Origin: JAZOTM01 sp045657625
Lineage (GTDB): Bacteria; Bacillota; Clostridia; Lachnospirales; Lachnospiraceae
DNA: 64,000 nt
Assembly: GCA_045657625.1 (NCBI GenBank)
Contig: JAZOTM010000014.1
Location: 62,001-126,000, forward strand
Direction of reading: 5' to 3'
A program made the translations under genes and the position numbers. Below, one piece after another: positions 24,582 through 34,100 of the stretch (the stretch's first letter is position 1; each line of letters starts with the position of its first letter). The notes beneath the pieces are model-generated. The model had not been told where the DNA came from, searched no databases, and saw only the letters and a program-made list of their open reading frames with translations.

Positions 24582-26432
24582 ATGGATAAATTTATTTTGA
24601 ATTTAATTCATCGTCCTGAAATGGTACCGGAATATGCAGAGAAGGTTACCGGACAGGGAAAAACAGAAGATATCGGTAGAAAAGCATTGTTGACCGAGTC
24701 TTTGGATATTTTTAAGACACAGCAGAGACTGGCGCATGAGAATGGGTTGAAGACGACCATTCAGATGACATACGCTTCTCTTTTTAATGACGAGGCAGTG
24801 GAACTGGCAAAGGCTGACCATGAAAAATATGGGGATGAAATTGGTTTGTCTTTACTGGGACTTCCTTGTAAAGAATTCCGTGAGAAATACAATACAAAGG
24901 ATTTCTGTATTTGGATGTTCTCTATGGAAGATAAAAAAGAAATCGTCAATGACGTATTTGAAAAATTCTATGGAAGATTTGGATTTTATCCGGAATCTAC
25001 CAGTTCATATTATATGGATGCGGACTTGATCAACTATATCAAGGAGACATACCCAACTGTAAAATGTGCCGTTGCTACTTGCTGGGAAGAAGGCCCGAAA
25101 GCTTATCATACCTGCAACAACTCTTGGTACACATTGTTTGACGGTGGCCCATGGGCTCCATGGATTCCAAGTAAGCAGAATACCCATGCGCCTGCAGCAA
25201 ACGAAGCAGAAGATAGTGGTATCGTAGCAATCCCGCATTTGTCCAGAGATTTGATCGCTTGCTACGATGGAAATGGTTCCAACTTTGGTACCCACCCACA
25301 GAACGTACTTCGCGGTATGATCTATGATAGCAAGACTTGGGAATTCCCATATTTCTACAACTTAGTAGATCAGTACAGAGATTTGGAAAAATACAACAAC
25401 GGTTATGCATACAACATGATGTTTGTAGGACCCGGTTGGATGAACAAAATGGGCCGTTGGGAAGCACCTTATGAACTTTTGTTAAAGTCTTATGAAGAAG
25501 GCTGTGCTTACTACGGAAAATTGAAAAAAGAAGGCAAACTTGCAGATTTAACCATGTCTGAGTTTGCAGATTACTATAGAGAAAAGAAGGGCTACACCGA
25601 ACCGGAATGCGCACTTTGGAGAGATATTTTATATGGCTCTGACAAGCAGGTATTCTGGTATTGCGATCCATTTATGCGTGCGTGTGTCAACATGGACCAG
25701 GGTGGTGCAATCGTAGACTTACGTCCATATGCTGCAAAATTAGAATGGCCGGTAGGTATCGGTACCAAACACGTACAGGATGCTTCTTATCCATTCTTGA
25801 TTCAGGAAAAATACAGAGCAGGTTACTTCACACATTACGCCGGAGAAGGTACAGTTCGTAGTGCAAAGGTTTGCTACAATGGCGAAGAAGTAGATTTATG
25901 CCTCTGCCGTACCAAGGCTCATTTTTCAGAGGAAATGATTGATGGTAAGAAGAATCGTGTGCTCACCTTAGATCCGGTAGATATTGAATTTGCTGATTTG
26001 ACTGTGACTCTTCAGACCAAGGAATACTTTGAAGAAGGAAGTAGCAAGATTCGCATTTCCAGAAAGATTCTTTCCATGAGTCGCCCGGATGCAAAGGTAG
26101 AAATCAACGAATATATGGTGGCTTGCTACGGTACAACAGAATATCCGGAAGACATGACCGGTATCTTGTTGACTGCAAAGGGAACCAGCGAAGAAAGCAT
26201 TTCTTACGAATATCGTTGTAGAGAAGCAGACGTGGAAGCAGGATATGATATGTCTGCAGTGATTTCTGCTATTGATACGAAGGTTTCTTTATTGGCGGAT
26301 AAAGAGGCAAATGCAGTTGGTTATGTAAAAGAAGGTTATGCTTTCTCCCCAATGTTTACTTTAGGCTATAAAAAAGATTTGTCAGAGAAGGAGGTATTTG
26401 AAACATGGCTCAGTCTGGAAAAGGCAAATTAA
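24582..26432 (+). CDS. Unassigned 616-residue protein, candidate carbohydrate-active enzyme
   Basis: Not recognised as a named family. ATG at 24582 with GGGAGAA upstream; no signal peptide, so cytoplasmic. Residues ~1-300 alternate strands and helices in a way that recalls NodB/GH57-type barrels (LKTTIQMTYASLFND, YGDEIGLSLLGLPCKE, IVNDVFEKFYGRFGFYPEST, YYMDADLINYIKE, AVATCWEEG, WAPWIPSKQNTHAPA). A helical block (~300-365; MFVGPGWMNKMGRWEAPYEL) and a C-terminal beta-sandwich-like region (~385-610) follow. Conserved-looking Asp, Glu, His and Trp clusters suggest an active site. It is driven by the LacI-operator promoter, hence probably acts on the same galactosides. The fold and role are inference. 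Confidence 0.6.
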   Translation: MDKFILNLIHRPEMVPEYAEKVTGQGKTEDIGRKALLTESLDIFKTQQRLAHENGLKTTIQMTYASLFNDEAVELAKADHEKYGDEIGLSLLGLPCKEFREKYNTKDFCIWMFSMEDKKEIVNDVFEKFYGRFGFYPESTSSYYMDADLINYIKETYPTVKCAVATCWEEGPKAYHTCNNSWYTLFDGGPWAPWIPSKQNTHAPAANEAEDSGIVAIPHLSRDLIACYDGNGSNFGTHPQNVLRGMIYDSKTWEFPYFYNLVDQYRDLEKYNNGYAYNMMFVGPGWMNKMGRWEAPYELLLKSYEEGCAYYGKLKKEGKLADLTMSEFADYYREKKGYTEPECALWRDILYGSDKQVFWYCDPFMRACVNMDQGGAIVDLRPYAAKLEWPVGIGTKHVQDASYPFLIQEKYRAGYFTHYAGEGTVRSAKVCYNGEEVDLCLCRTKAHFSEEMIDGKKNRVLTLDPVDIEFADLTVTLQTKEYFEEGSSKIRISRKILSMSRPDAKVEINEYMVACYGTTEYPEDMTGILLTAKGTSEESISYEYRCREADVEAGYDMSAVISAIDTKVSLLADKEANAVGYVKEGYAFSPMFTLGYKKDLSEKEVFETWLSLEKAN

Positions 26433-26623
26433 ACTACCGTTGTCCATCTTGCTTTGCAAGAGATTTGGATATTGATATGTTTTATGATAAAGAGAAGGAT
26501 GAATATTATTGCCTTCGTTGCCAGTTTGTAGGAAAAGAACAGGACATTCTGGCTGGGAACGAAATGATTCGTACCCGTTATAAAGCAATGCACGACAGAA
26601 TTACAAAATTTGATTTTGATTAA
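26405..26623 (+). CDS. Zinc-ribbon mini-protein
   Basis: 72 residues; ATG with AAGGAGG eight to ten bases upstream. Two CxxC pairs (CPSC ~res 13-16 and CLRC ~36-39) form a treble-clef or zinc-ribbon knuckle, followed by a helical tail. Its first 28 bases overlap the end of the 616-residue gene in another frame, so it is translationally coupled and shares that transcript. Its function is unknown; it could bind nucleic acid or protein. Confidence 0.75.
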   Translation: MAQSGKGKLNYRCPSCFARDLDIDMFYDKEKDEYYCLRCQFVGKEQDILAGNEMIRTRYKAMHDRITKFDFD

Positions 26624-26633
26624 CCCCCCTTAT

Positions 26634-26718
26634 ATTACGTCCCAATTCTGCCACTTCGGTGGCAGAGTATCTGAGGACATGCTGATTTTATCAGTGTTTG
26701 CCTTGGATTTGGGGCGTA
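26634..26718 (+). ncRNA. Candidate structured RNA with three-helix junction and UUCG tetraloop
   Basis: A closing helix of 10 bp joins TACGTCCCAA (26636-26645) with TTGGGGCGTA (26709-26718), including one G-U pair. Inside it, TCTGCCAC/GTGGCAGA (26647-26666) is a perfect 8-bp helix capped by the extra-stable C(UUCG)G loop. CTGAT/ATCAG (26682-26694) with flanking AGG/CCT pairing makes a third helix. There is no T-run after it. It lies between the zinc-ribbon gene and the AraC gene (66 bases before that start). It may be a leader-type regulatory RNA or a processed 3' element. It matches no riboswitch consensus that I know. Confidence 0.5.
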
Positions 26719-26783
26719 TCTTACATTGAGAAAAACATGGATTTTTGTTAAGATTATGGAAAGAAATACCCGGAGGAGATTTT

Positions 26784-27716
26784 ATGGGCAGAAAAAAGAG
26801 AGAGACAATCGAATTTCGATTTTATGATATACCGCAGAACTCCAGTGTGTTGGCTTTGTTGGGGGACAATTGGATACGCTATTACGGTACAGATGAGAAA
26901 TATCTACATTTTCATAACTTAATGGAAATCGGATTTTGCCATTACGGCAATGGAGAATTGATTTTAGATCAAAAAAGATATCATTATGAGGACAACATGT
27001 TTTCTGTGATACCTGCAAATTATCCCCATACTACTTTGAGTGAAAAAAAGGATTTTTGGGAGTATATTTTTGTGGATCCGGATGCGCTTGTAATGGAAAT
27101 GTATCCCAATAATCCTGCGATGCAAAGAGAAGCGTTGGACGTGATTAATAAAAGAGCGGATTTGCTAAAGGCCGAGGATTTTCCGGAAATGGCCAATATT
27201 ATCAAGATTATGATTGAAGAAATGCGTGGTGAGAAATCCCATCATTTAGAAGTGTGCGATCATTTGGCTCAAGTGTTCCAATTACATTTGATTCGTTTAC
27301 ATGAAAAATTAGGTTCTGATAGCCGTTCTTCCATGAAACAGTGGAACAACGAGGAAATCATTCCTGCCTTGGAATATGTGGATGATCATTATGCAGAAAA
27401 CATCAAAGCGGGAGATCTGGCAAAGGCTTGTAGCATGAGTGAAAGCCATTTCCGCCGTATTTTTGAGACTTATATGAAAATGTCACCCATCGAATATGTG
27501 AATTTGGTTCGTATTCAAAAAGCATGCCAAATTTTGAAAAAGACCAATCATTCTATGGATACAGTGGCAGCAGAGTGTGGTTTCCCAACCACCTCCACTT
27601 TTAATCGTAATTTTAAAAAATATTTGGATACCTCTCCATATCAATGGAAAATTAATCGTGACAATTTTAGCAGTAAAATACAGAATTTTAACATATCTGC
27701 CCTAAAGGGTTGGTAA
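26784..27716 (+). CDS. AraC family transcriptional regulator with cupin sensor domain
   Basis: 310 residues; the ATG at 26784 has GGAGGAG upstream. An N-terminal cupin (res ~30-110; HFHNLMEIGFCHYGNGELIL, FSVIPANYPHTT) binds a sugar-like effector. The C-terminal pair of helix-turn-helices (~205-305) carries AGDLAKACSMSESHFRRIF and VAAECGFPTTSTFNRNFKKY. It precedes the second ABC operon, whose promoter has a good -10 but no -35, so it is the probable activator of that operon. Confidence 0.9.
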   Translation: MGRKKRETIEFRFYDIPQNSSVLALLGDNWIRYYGTDEKYLHFHNLMEIGFCHYGNGELILDQKRYHYEDNMFSVIPANYPHTTLSEKKDFWEYIFVDPDALVMEMYPNNPAMQREALDVINKRADLLKAEDFPEMANIIKIMIEEMRGEKSHHLEVCDHLAQVFQLHLIRLHEKLGSDSRSSMKQWNNEEIIPALEYVDDHYAENIKAGDLAKACSMSESHFRRIFETYMKMSPIEYVNLVRIQKACQILKKTNHSMDTVAAECGFPTTSTFNRNFKKYLDTSPYQWKINRDNFSSKIQNFNISALKGW

Positions 27717-27735
27717 AATTCGTCAAAAATTTGAC

Positions 27736-27774
27736 AAAAAAGTGCAATAGAAAGTCGAAATTGCACTTTTTTTG
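27736..27774 (+). terminator. Terminator after the AraC gene
   Basis: AAAAAAGTGCAAT pairs with ATTGCACTTTTTT, then Ts. It separates the regulator from the second ABC operon. Confidence 0.9.
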
Positions 27775-27810
27775 TTTGATTTCATGGGGTAATTTTCAGC
27801 TCGAATTGGT

Positions 27811-27816
27811 TATAAT
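27811..27816 (+). promoter_or_regulatory. -10 box of the second ABC operon, no -35 seen
   Basis: TATAAT at 27811-27816, preceded by GGT. The bases 16-18 upstream do not resemble TTGACA. This is what an activator-dependent promoter looks like and fits control by the adjacent AraC protein. The LacI operator core is absent here. Confidence 0.45.
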
Positions 27817-27934
27817 ATACATACATTCCAAGAAAAGAAGCGAGTAATTGTTAAAAATTACCACAGAGTTTTCGAAAATGCGTCTTTTTTTGAGAAGGTA
27901 CTATATTTTTTTCAAAGATTTGGGAGGAAAAACT

Positions 27935-29299
27935 ATGAAAAGAAAAGCGGTATCGGTACTTCTTGTAGCAAGCATGGCTGCAACGATGTTGGTAGGATGT
28001 GGAGACACAGCTTCTACAGATACAACATCTGATAGCACAGCTTCTACAGAAAGCACAACAGATGAAAGCACAGCAACAGCTGATGTGGCATCCGAAGGGG
28101 AGCATACACTTTCTGTATATGCATGGGATGCAAACTTCAATATTCCAGCATTGGAAGCAGCTGCTGAAGCTTACAAAGAGGTTGATCCGGAGTTCGAATT
28201 GAACATCATTGAACAGTCTCAGTCATCTGATGTAGAAGATGCAATTACACTTGCAGGTTCTTCAGGAGATTACAGTCAGTTACCTGACATCGTATTATTC
28301 CAGGATCACTACATTCAGAGATATGTAACTGATTATCCGGATGCATTCGTATCTGTTGATGATGCAGATGTTGATTGGTCTGATTTCGGTGAAGAAAAAC
28401 TTTCTTACTCTACAGTAAACGGTGTTCATTATGGATTCCCGGTAGATAACGGAACAGTTATTTTCGCTTACAGAACAGATATCTTGGAAGAAGCCGGATA
28501 CACAATTGACGATGTAACAGGTGTTACATGGGATGAGTGGATTGAAATTGGTTCTGACGTTTATGAGAAGACAGGAAAATATCTCCTTTCTATGGACGGA
28601 GATGGAAATGATCTTCCTTACATGATGCTTCAGGCTGAAGGCGCTTCTCAGTTTAAAGATGGTGCTCCATATATCACAGAAAATGAGACTATGGTAGAAA
28701 TCATCGATGTAATCACAAGAGCCGTAGAAGCAAATGCACTTTATCTTGCAAATGACTGGTCAGATTACACAGATCAGACAATCGTTGGCGATATGGTTGC
28801 AGGTGTTATGAACGGTAACTGGATTATTCCTACAATTGAACAGGTTTCTGAAAACAGCGGAAAATGGGCAATTACTTCTATGCCTACATTAAGCGGTGAA
28901 GAAGGATATGCTTCTAACGGTGGTTCTTCTCTTTACATCACAGGAAACTGCACAAAAGTTGATCTTGCAAAAGACTTCTTAGCATACACATTCGGTGGTG
29001 GAGAAGGTTCTACTTATACATATGACAACGCATTAAAGAACGGTGGCGTTATCACAACATGTATCTCAGCTGGTCAGTCAGATGTTTACAACGAAGGTGT
29101 TGAATACTTCAATGGACAGGCTATCTACGCTGATATCGTAGCAATGGGAGCAAACGTTCCTGTAGTAGAGCAGAGTGATTATCACTACACATGCCGTACT
29201 TATGTAGCTGCAGCAATTCACAACATCATTGAAGGTGCAGATCTTACATCCGCATTACAGGATGCTGAAGATCAGTTGAACTTCGATATGGGAAACTAA
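27935..29299 (+). CDS. Extracellular sugar-binding lipoprotein of the second ABC importer
   Basis: 454 residues from the ATG at 27935 (GGGAGGA). Lipobox MLVGC (Cys ~22), Ser/Thr/Asp linker to ~65, then a family 1 binding fold (HTLSVYAWDANFNIPALEAA, PDIVLFQDHYIQRYVTDYPD, VHYGFPVDNGTVIFAYRTDI, VAGVMNGNWIIPTIEQVSE). By linkage to GH2, GH53 and galKT its ligand is probably a beta-galactoside distinct from that of the first importer. That is inference from context. Confidence 0.92.
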   Translation: MKRKAVSVLLVASMAATMLVGCGDTASTDTTSDSTASTESTTDESTATADVASEGEHTLSVYAWDANFNIPALEAAAEAYKEVDPEFELNIIEQSQSSDVEDAITLAGSSGDYSQLPDIVLFQDHYIQRYVTDYPDAFVSVDDADVDWSDFGEEKLSYSTVNGVHYGFPVDNGTVIFAYRTDILEEAGYTIDDVTGVTWDEWIEIGSDVYEKTGKYLLSMDGDGNDLPYMMLQAEGASQFKDGAPYITENETMVEIIDVITRAVEANALYLANDWSDYTDQTIVGDMVAGVMNGNWIIPTIEQVSENSGKWAITSMPTLSGEEGYASNGGSSLYITGNCTKVDLAKDFLAYTFGGGEGSTYTYDNALKNGGVITTCISAGQSDVYNEGVEYFNGQAIYADIVAMGANVPVVEQSDYHYTCRTYVAAAIHNIIEGADLTSALQDAEDQLNFDMGN

Positions 29300-29314
29300 G
29301 CAATTAGTATTTAC

Positions 29315-29347
29315 GGGGAATCGGAGTTTTCCGATTCCCCAATTTTA
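29315..29347 (+). terminator. Intra-operon hairpin after the second binding-protein gene
   Basis: GGGGAATCGGA pairs perfectly with TCCGATTCCCC, followed by AATTTTAT. It has the same position and type as the hairpin at 21910 in the first importer operon. Confidence 0.7.
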
Positions 29348-29430
29348 TGTAAGGATGGCGGTTTGGCCATCAAGTGAAGCAACTTGATTTTAAGGAATCA
29401 ACGAGAGCGAATTAGAAGGGGGACCTCGTT

Positions 29431-30315
29431 TTGGAAAAGAAGAAAAAAGGTTTCAGCGTCACCGCGAAACAGAAAGCAGCAGGATGGGCTTTTCTTACTC
29501 CGGCGACAATCTTTATTTTTGTAATGAGTTTTTGGCCGATGTTTTCGGCTTTCTTAACAGCCTTTAAAACAGGCTCATCTGCCAACATGGTTTGGGCAGA
29601 ACCTATTTTTTACAACTTTAAAAGAATGATTCAGGATAAATTATTTATCCGTGCAATGGGAAATACATTCCTTTACTTGATTATTGAAGTTCCGATCATG
29701 CTGACACTCGCAATTTTGTTGGCACAGATTTTAAATAACAAAGATTTGAAATTCAAAGGATTCTTCCGTACTTGCGTATTCTTACCATGTGCGACATCTT
29801 TGGTATCCTATGCGTTGATTTTTAAATCTTTATTTGCAACCAACGGATTCTTAAATGGTTTATTTGGCACCAACATCAATTGGCTTGGTACAGAATTCAC
29901 AGCAAAAATCGTAATTATCATTGCTTTGATTTGGAGATGGACCGGTTACAATATGGTATTTTATTTGGCTGGCTTGCAGAATATTGAATATTCCGTATAC
30001 GAAGCAGCAAAAATTGACGGAGCCAATGGTTGGAAGACTTTCTGGCACATTACCGTGCCACTTTTGAAACCTACCATCGTAATGACCTTTATCATGTCTA
30101 TCAATGGTACCTTACAGTTGTTTGATGAATCTGTAAACTTGACAAAGGGTGGACCTGCAAACTCAACCATCACCATGTCACATTACATTTACAACATTTC
30201 CTTCGGGGAAGGTGTTGCGAACTTTGGATATGCATCTGCATTGTCCTTCATCGTATTTATTATGGTGGCAGTCCTTGCCGCAATCAACATGAAAGTAGGT
30301 GATACACGTGATTAA
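29431..30315 (+). CDS. Sugar ABC transporter permease (UgpA/LacF type)
   Basis: 294 residues, TTG start with AAGGGGGA upstream. Six membrane helices without the N-terminal extension seen in the first importer. The EAA loop reads EAAKIDGANGWKTFWHITVP (~res 191-210). Its 3' end overlaps the next permease gene by 8 bases. Confidence 0.92.
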   Translation: MEKKKKGFSVTAKQKAAGWAFLTPATIFIFVMSFWPMFSAFLTAFKTGSSANMVWAEPIFYNFKRMIQDKLFIRAMGNTFLYLIIEVPIMLTLAILLAQILNNKDLKFKGFFRTCVFLPCATSLVSYALIFKSLFATNGFLNGLFGTNINWLGTEFTAKIVIIIALIWRWTGYNMVFYLAGLQNIEYSVYEAAKIDGANGWKTFWHITVPLLKPTIVMTFIMSINGTLQLFDESVNLTKGGPANSTITMSHYIYNISFGEGVANFGYASALSFIVFIMVAVLAAINMKVGDTRD

Positions 30316-31135
30316 GAAAAAAGGTTCTGCGATTCAGAGAAGATTGATTCCAAGTTACATTTTCCTAATCATTGTATCTTTCTTTTCTGTATTTCCGCTT
30401 TATTGGATGATTACAGCTGCTACGAATACTACAGTAGAAGTAGCAAGAGGAAAAGTTTGGTTTGGTACCCATGCATTGGAAAACTTCCAGAAATTGATTG
30501 CTCAGACCAACTTGGGAACAACTATGTACAATTCCTTCCTGTATGCAACGATGCAAACAATTTTGTGTTTGTTTATCTGTTCTTTGGCAGGTTATGGATT
30601 TGAATTGTATCATGACAAAGGAAAAGATCGTTTATTTGCTATCTTGCTGTTAGCAATGATGGTTCCGCAGGTAGCTACATTGATTCCTTTGTTTAAGATG
30701 ATGAGTAAAATGCATTTGTTAAACACCGTGTGGGGCTTTGTATTACCTGCAATTTCCACACCGTTTATGATTATGATGTTTCGTCAGAATTCCAGAAACT
30801 TCCCACCGGATATTTTGGAAGCTGCAAGAATTGACGGACTTGGAGAATTTAAGATTTTCTTCAAGATGTACTTGCCAATTATGAAATCCACTTATGCAGC
30901 TGCAGCAGTTATTTGCTTCATGAATGCGTGGAATGCATATATGTGGCCAAAGGTTGTTATGAGTGACAATCGTGCACAGACAATGCCTATGTTGATTGCA
31001 AACTTAGCTGGTGGATACACCATTGATTATGGGGTATTGATGATGGGCGTATTGTTCTGCTCTATCCCAACGATGGTTATTTTCTTTGTATTACAGAAAC
31101 AGTTTGCAGAAGGTATTACCGGTGCAGTGAAATAG
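30308..31135 (+). CDS. Sugar ABC transporter permease (UgpE/LacG type)
   Basis: 275 residues from the GTG at 30308, which has AGGTG six bases upstream; an in-frame GTG at 30299 would sit on that ribosome site and is less likely. Six membrane helices, EAA loop EAARIDGLGEFKIFFKMYLP (~res 174-193), tail FAEGITGAVK. Partner of the preceding permease. No ATPase gene is present here either. Confidence 0.92.
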   Translation: MIKKKGSAIQRRLIPSYIFLIIVSFFSVFPLYWMITAATNTTVEVARGKVWFGTHALENFQKLIAQTNLGTTMYNSFLYATMQTILCLFICSLAGYGFELYHDKGKDRLFAILLLAMMVPQVATLIPLFKMMSKMHLLNTVWGFVLPAISTPFMIMMFRQNSRNFPPDILEAARIDGLGEFKIFFKMYLPIMKSTYAAAAVICFMNAWNAYMWPKVVMSDNRAQTMPMLIANLAGGYTIDYGVLMMGVLFCSIPTMVIFFVLQKQFAEGITGAVK

Positions 31136-31154
31136 CACAAGGAGAAGAGAGAGA

Positions 31155-34100
31155 ATGAAGGAGTTTCAGTTTGATATTGTAAAAAATATAGAGATCGTAG
31201 AGCAGAATCGCTTACCGGCCCATTCTGCCCATGTTTCCTATCGAACGATGGAGGAATTATTTTTAGAAAAAAGCTCGCTACGCATGAGTCTGGATGGTGT
31301 GTGGAAATTTCACTATGCAAAAAATCCGGCTCTTGCTCCGGAAAACTTTTTCCAAAAAGATTTTAACGATCAAGGGTTTGATGAAATCCGTGTTCCGGCC
31401 CACATCCAGATGGAGGGATATGATAAACCACAATATGTAAACGTACAATATCCCTGGGACGGATTGCAGCAGGTAGAACCTGGGGAGGTTCCGGAGGAGT
31501 TTAATCCGACTGCTAGTTATCGTAAAACCTTCGTTTTACCGGAGAGTTTTCAAAAGAACCCAGTGCGTATTTGCTTTGAAGGTGTAGAAAGTGGATTCGC
31601 TGTGTGGCTGAACGGTCATTATGTGGGCTACAGCGAAGATACTTTTGATGCCTCTGAGTTTGATTTGACAGAGTACTTAGAAGAAGAAAACGTATTGGCT
31701 GTGCAGGTGTTCAAGTGGACACCTAGCAGCTGGTGCGAAGATCAGGATTTCTTCCGATTTTCCGGTATTTTCCGTAGCGTTTATTTGCAGTCTGTTCCGG
31801 AATTGCATTTGGAAGACGTGAAAATATTGGCGGATTTGGAAGATGATTACGTAGATGGAGAATTGGATGTTACCTTGCAGTTAACAGGAGAGGGTTCTGT
31901 AGAATATTGTCTCTTAGATGAGGACAAGGTGATTTTGCAGGGAGAATCCAAGGTACAGGCAGATGGTCAGGTACGTATCACGGAATTCGTGAAAAAACCA
32001 AAGAAGTGGAGCGCAGAGGCACCAAATCTTTACCGTTTGATTTTGACCATGAAGGATGCACAAAATGAAGTGGTGGAAATTACGACACAAAACGTGGGAT
32101 TCCGTCGCTTTGAAATGATTGACGGCATTATGTGTATCAATGGAAAACGCATTGTATTTAAAGGTGTAAATCGCCACGAATTTAATGCAAACGTAGGTCG
32201 CGTGCCGGTGAAGGAAGATGCCATCAAAGATGTGATTACCATGAAGGCGAATAACATCAATGCCATTCGTACCAGCCATTATCCGGATGCGGAGCTTCTT
32301 TATGATTTGTGTGATCAGTATGGTTTGTACATGATTGCAGAAAATAATATGGAATCCCATGGAAGTTGGGATGCAGTGCTTCGCAAGACAAAAGATCCGT
32401 CTTATGCGTTGCCGAAGGATCACAAGGAATATTTACCAATGCTGTTGGATCGTGTGAATTCTTGCTATCAGAGAGACAAGAATCATCCATCGATTTTGAT
32501 TTGGTCTATTGGAAATGAGTCTTATGGCGGAACGGTTCCCCTTGCTATGAGCAATAAATTCCGGGAATTGGATCAAAGTCGTTTGGTACATTATGAAGGT
32601 CTTTTCAATGATAGAAGTTGCCCGGATACCAGTGATATGGAAAGTCAGATGTATCCACCGGTGGAACGTATTGAGAAATATCTGAAAGAAAATAAGGAAA
32701 AACCATTTATTTGTTGTGAATATACCCATGCTATGGGAAATTCCTGTGGTGGTATGCACAAATATACAGATTTATCCGATCGGGAGCCTCGCTACCAAGG
32801 AGGATTTATTTGGGATTATATTGATCAGTCCATTACGAAAAAAAATCGTTATGGAAAGGAATTCCAAGCATGTGGTGGAGACCATGGGGATCGTCCTACA
32901 GACTATAATTTCAGTGGAAACGGCATTGTATACGGTGGGGACAGAAATCCATCTCCAAAGATGCAGGAGGTGAAGTTTAATTACCAAAATATTTCAATAG
33001 CTTTTGATGAAAAAAATATAATCGTAAAGAATAAATTCTTGTTTACGAACACCAGAAAATTTGACGCTTTCTTGATCTTACAGAAGAATGGCGAAGAAAT
33101 CATGGTGGATATCCTGGAATTACCGGTGGCACCGTTATCTGAGAGTTCTTTTGAAATTCCGGAGAAGTTCTTCCTTCGTATGGATGTAGAAAGAAATACG
33201 GCGCTTCGTTTGGGAGAGGCAGAACCGGAATTCGCGATTACCGTATCTTTTCGATTAAAAAAAGCAACCATGTATGCTCCGGCGGGACATGAGGTGGCCT
33301 TCGGACAGCATGTGCATAAAGTGGAGGTAAAACCCTACATTACCGAAAAAAAACTGCACGTTGTGCATGGTACTTTGAATACCGGCGTGAAAGGTGAGCA
33401 TTTTACTGCATTATTCTCTCATACCAATGCAGCTTTGGTTTCTTATGTATACGCTGGAAAGGAAATGATTGCGGATATACCAAAACCGAATTTCTGGAGG
33501 GCTCCTACAGATAACGATCGTGGAAATTTAATGCCACAGCGTTATGCCCAGTGGAAAATTGCCAGTCAGTATATATCTGGATTGTGTAAGGATAAATGGG
33601 TAGATACTTCACCGGTGGTAAAGGAAGAGGAAAACTCTGTATTGGTTAGTTTCCGCTATTATATGCCTACTACACCGGCTTCTGAATGTGAAGTGCTTTA
33701 TCGTGTATTTGGAGATGGTACCATAGAGACCACTTTGAATATGGATGTGCCGAAGGAACTGGGAGATATGCCGGAATACGGAATGCTTTTCAAGTTCGAT
33801 GCGGATTACAATCGCCTTCGCTACTATGGTATGGGACCGGAAGAAAATTATCTGGATAAGGTACGTGGTGCCAGACTTGGTTTGTATGAATTACATGTAG
33901 AAGATAATATGGCTCAATATTTAAGACCACAGGAATGTGGAAACCGTACCGGCGTTCGTTACGCAGAGCTTTTGGATCGCAAGGGTAGAGGAATTCGTTT
34001 CTTTGGAGATGAATTATCCTTCTCCGCACTTCCTTTCACCCCTCATGAAATGGAAAATGCGTTGCATCCATACGAACTACCAAATGTGCATTATACCGTT

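Noticed and set aside
25075..25671. 198-codon minus-strand open frame inside the 616-residue gene
   Set aside because: Cys/Ser/His-rich nonsense-like translation, no ribosome site, and the plus-strand gene has a promoter, ribosome site and coherent protein pattern.
26634..26718. Identification of the structured region as a known riboswitch (TPP, purine, c-di-GMP, SAM)
   Set aside because: None of the conserved loop or junction sequences of those classes is present; only the helices are evident.
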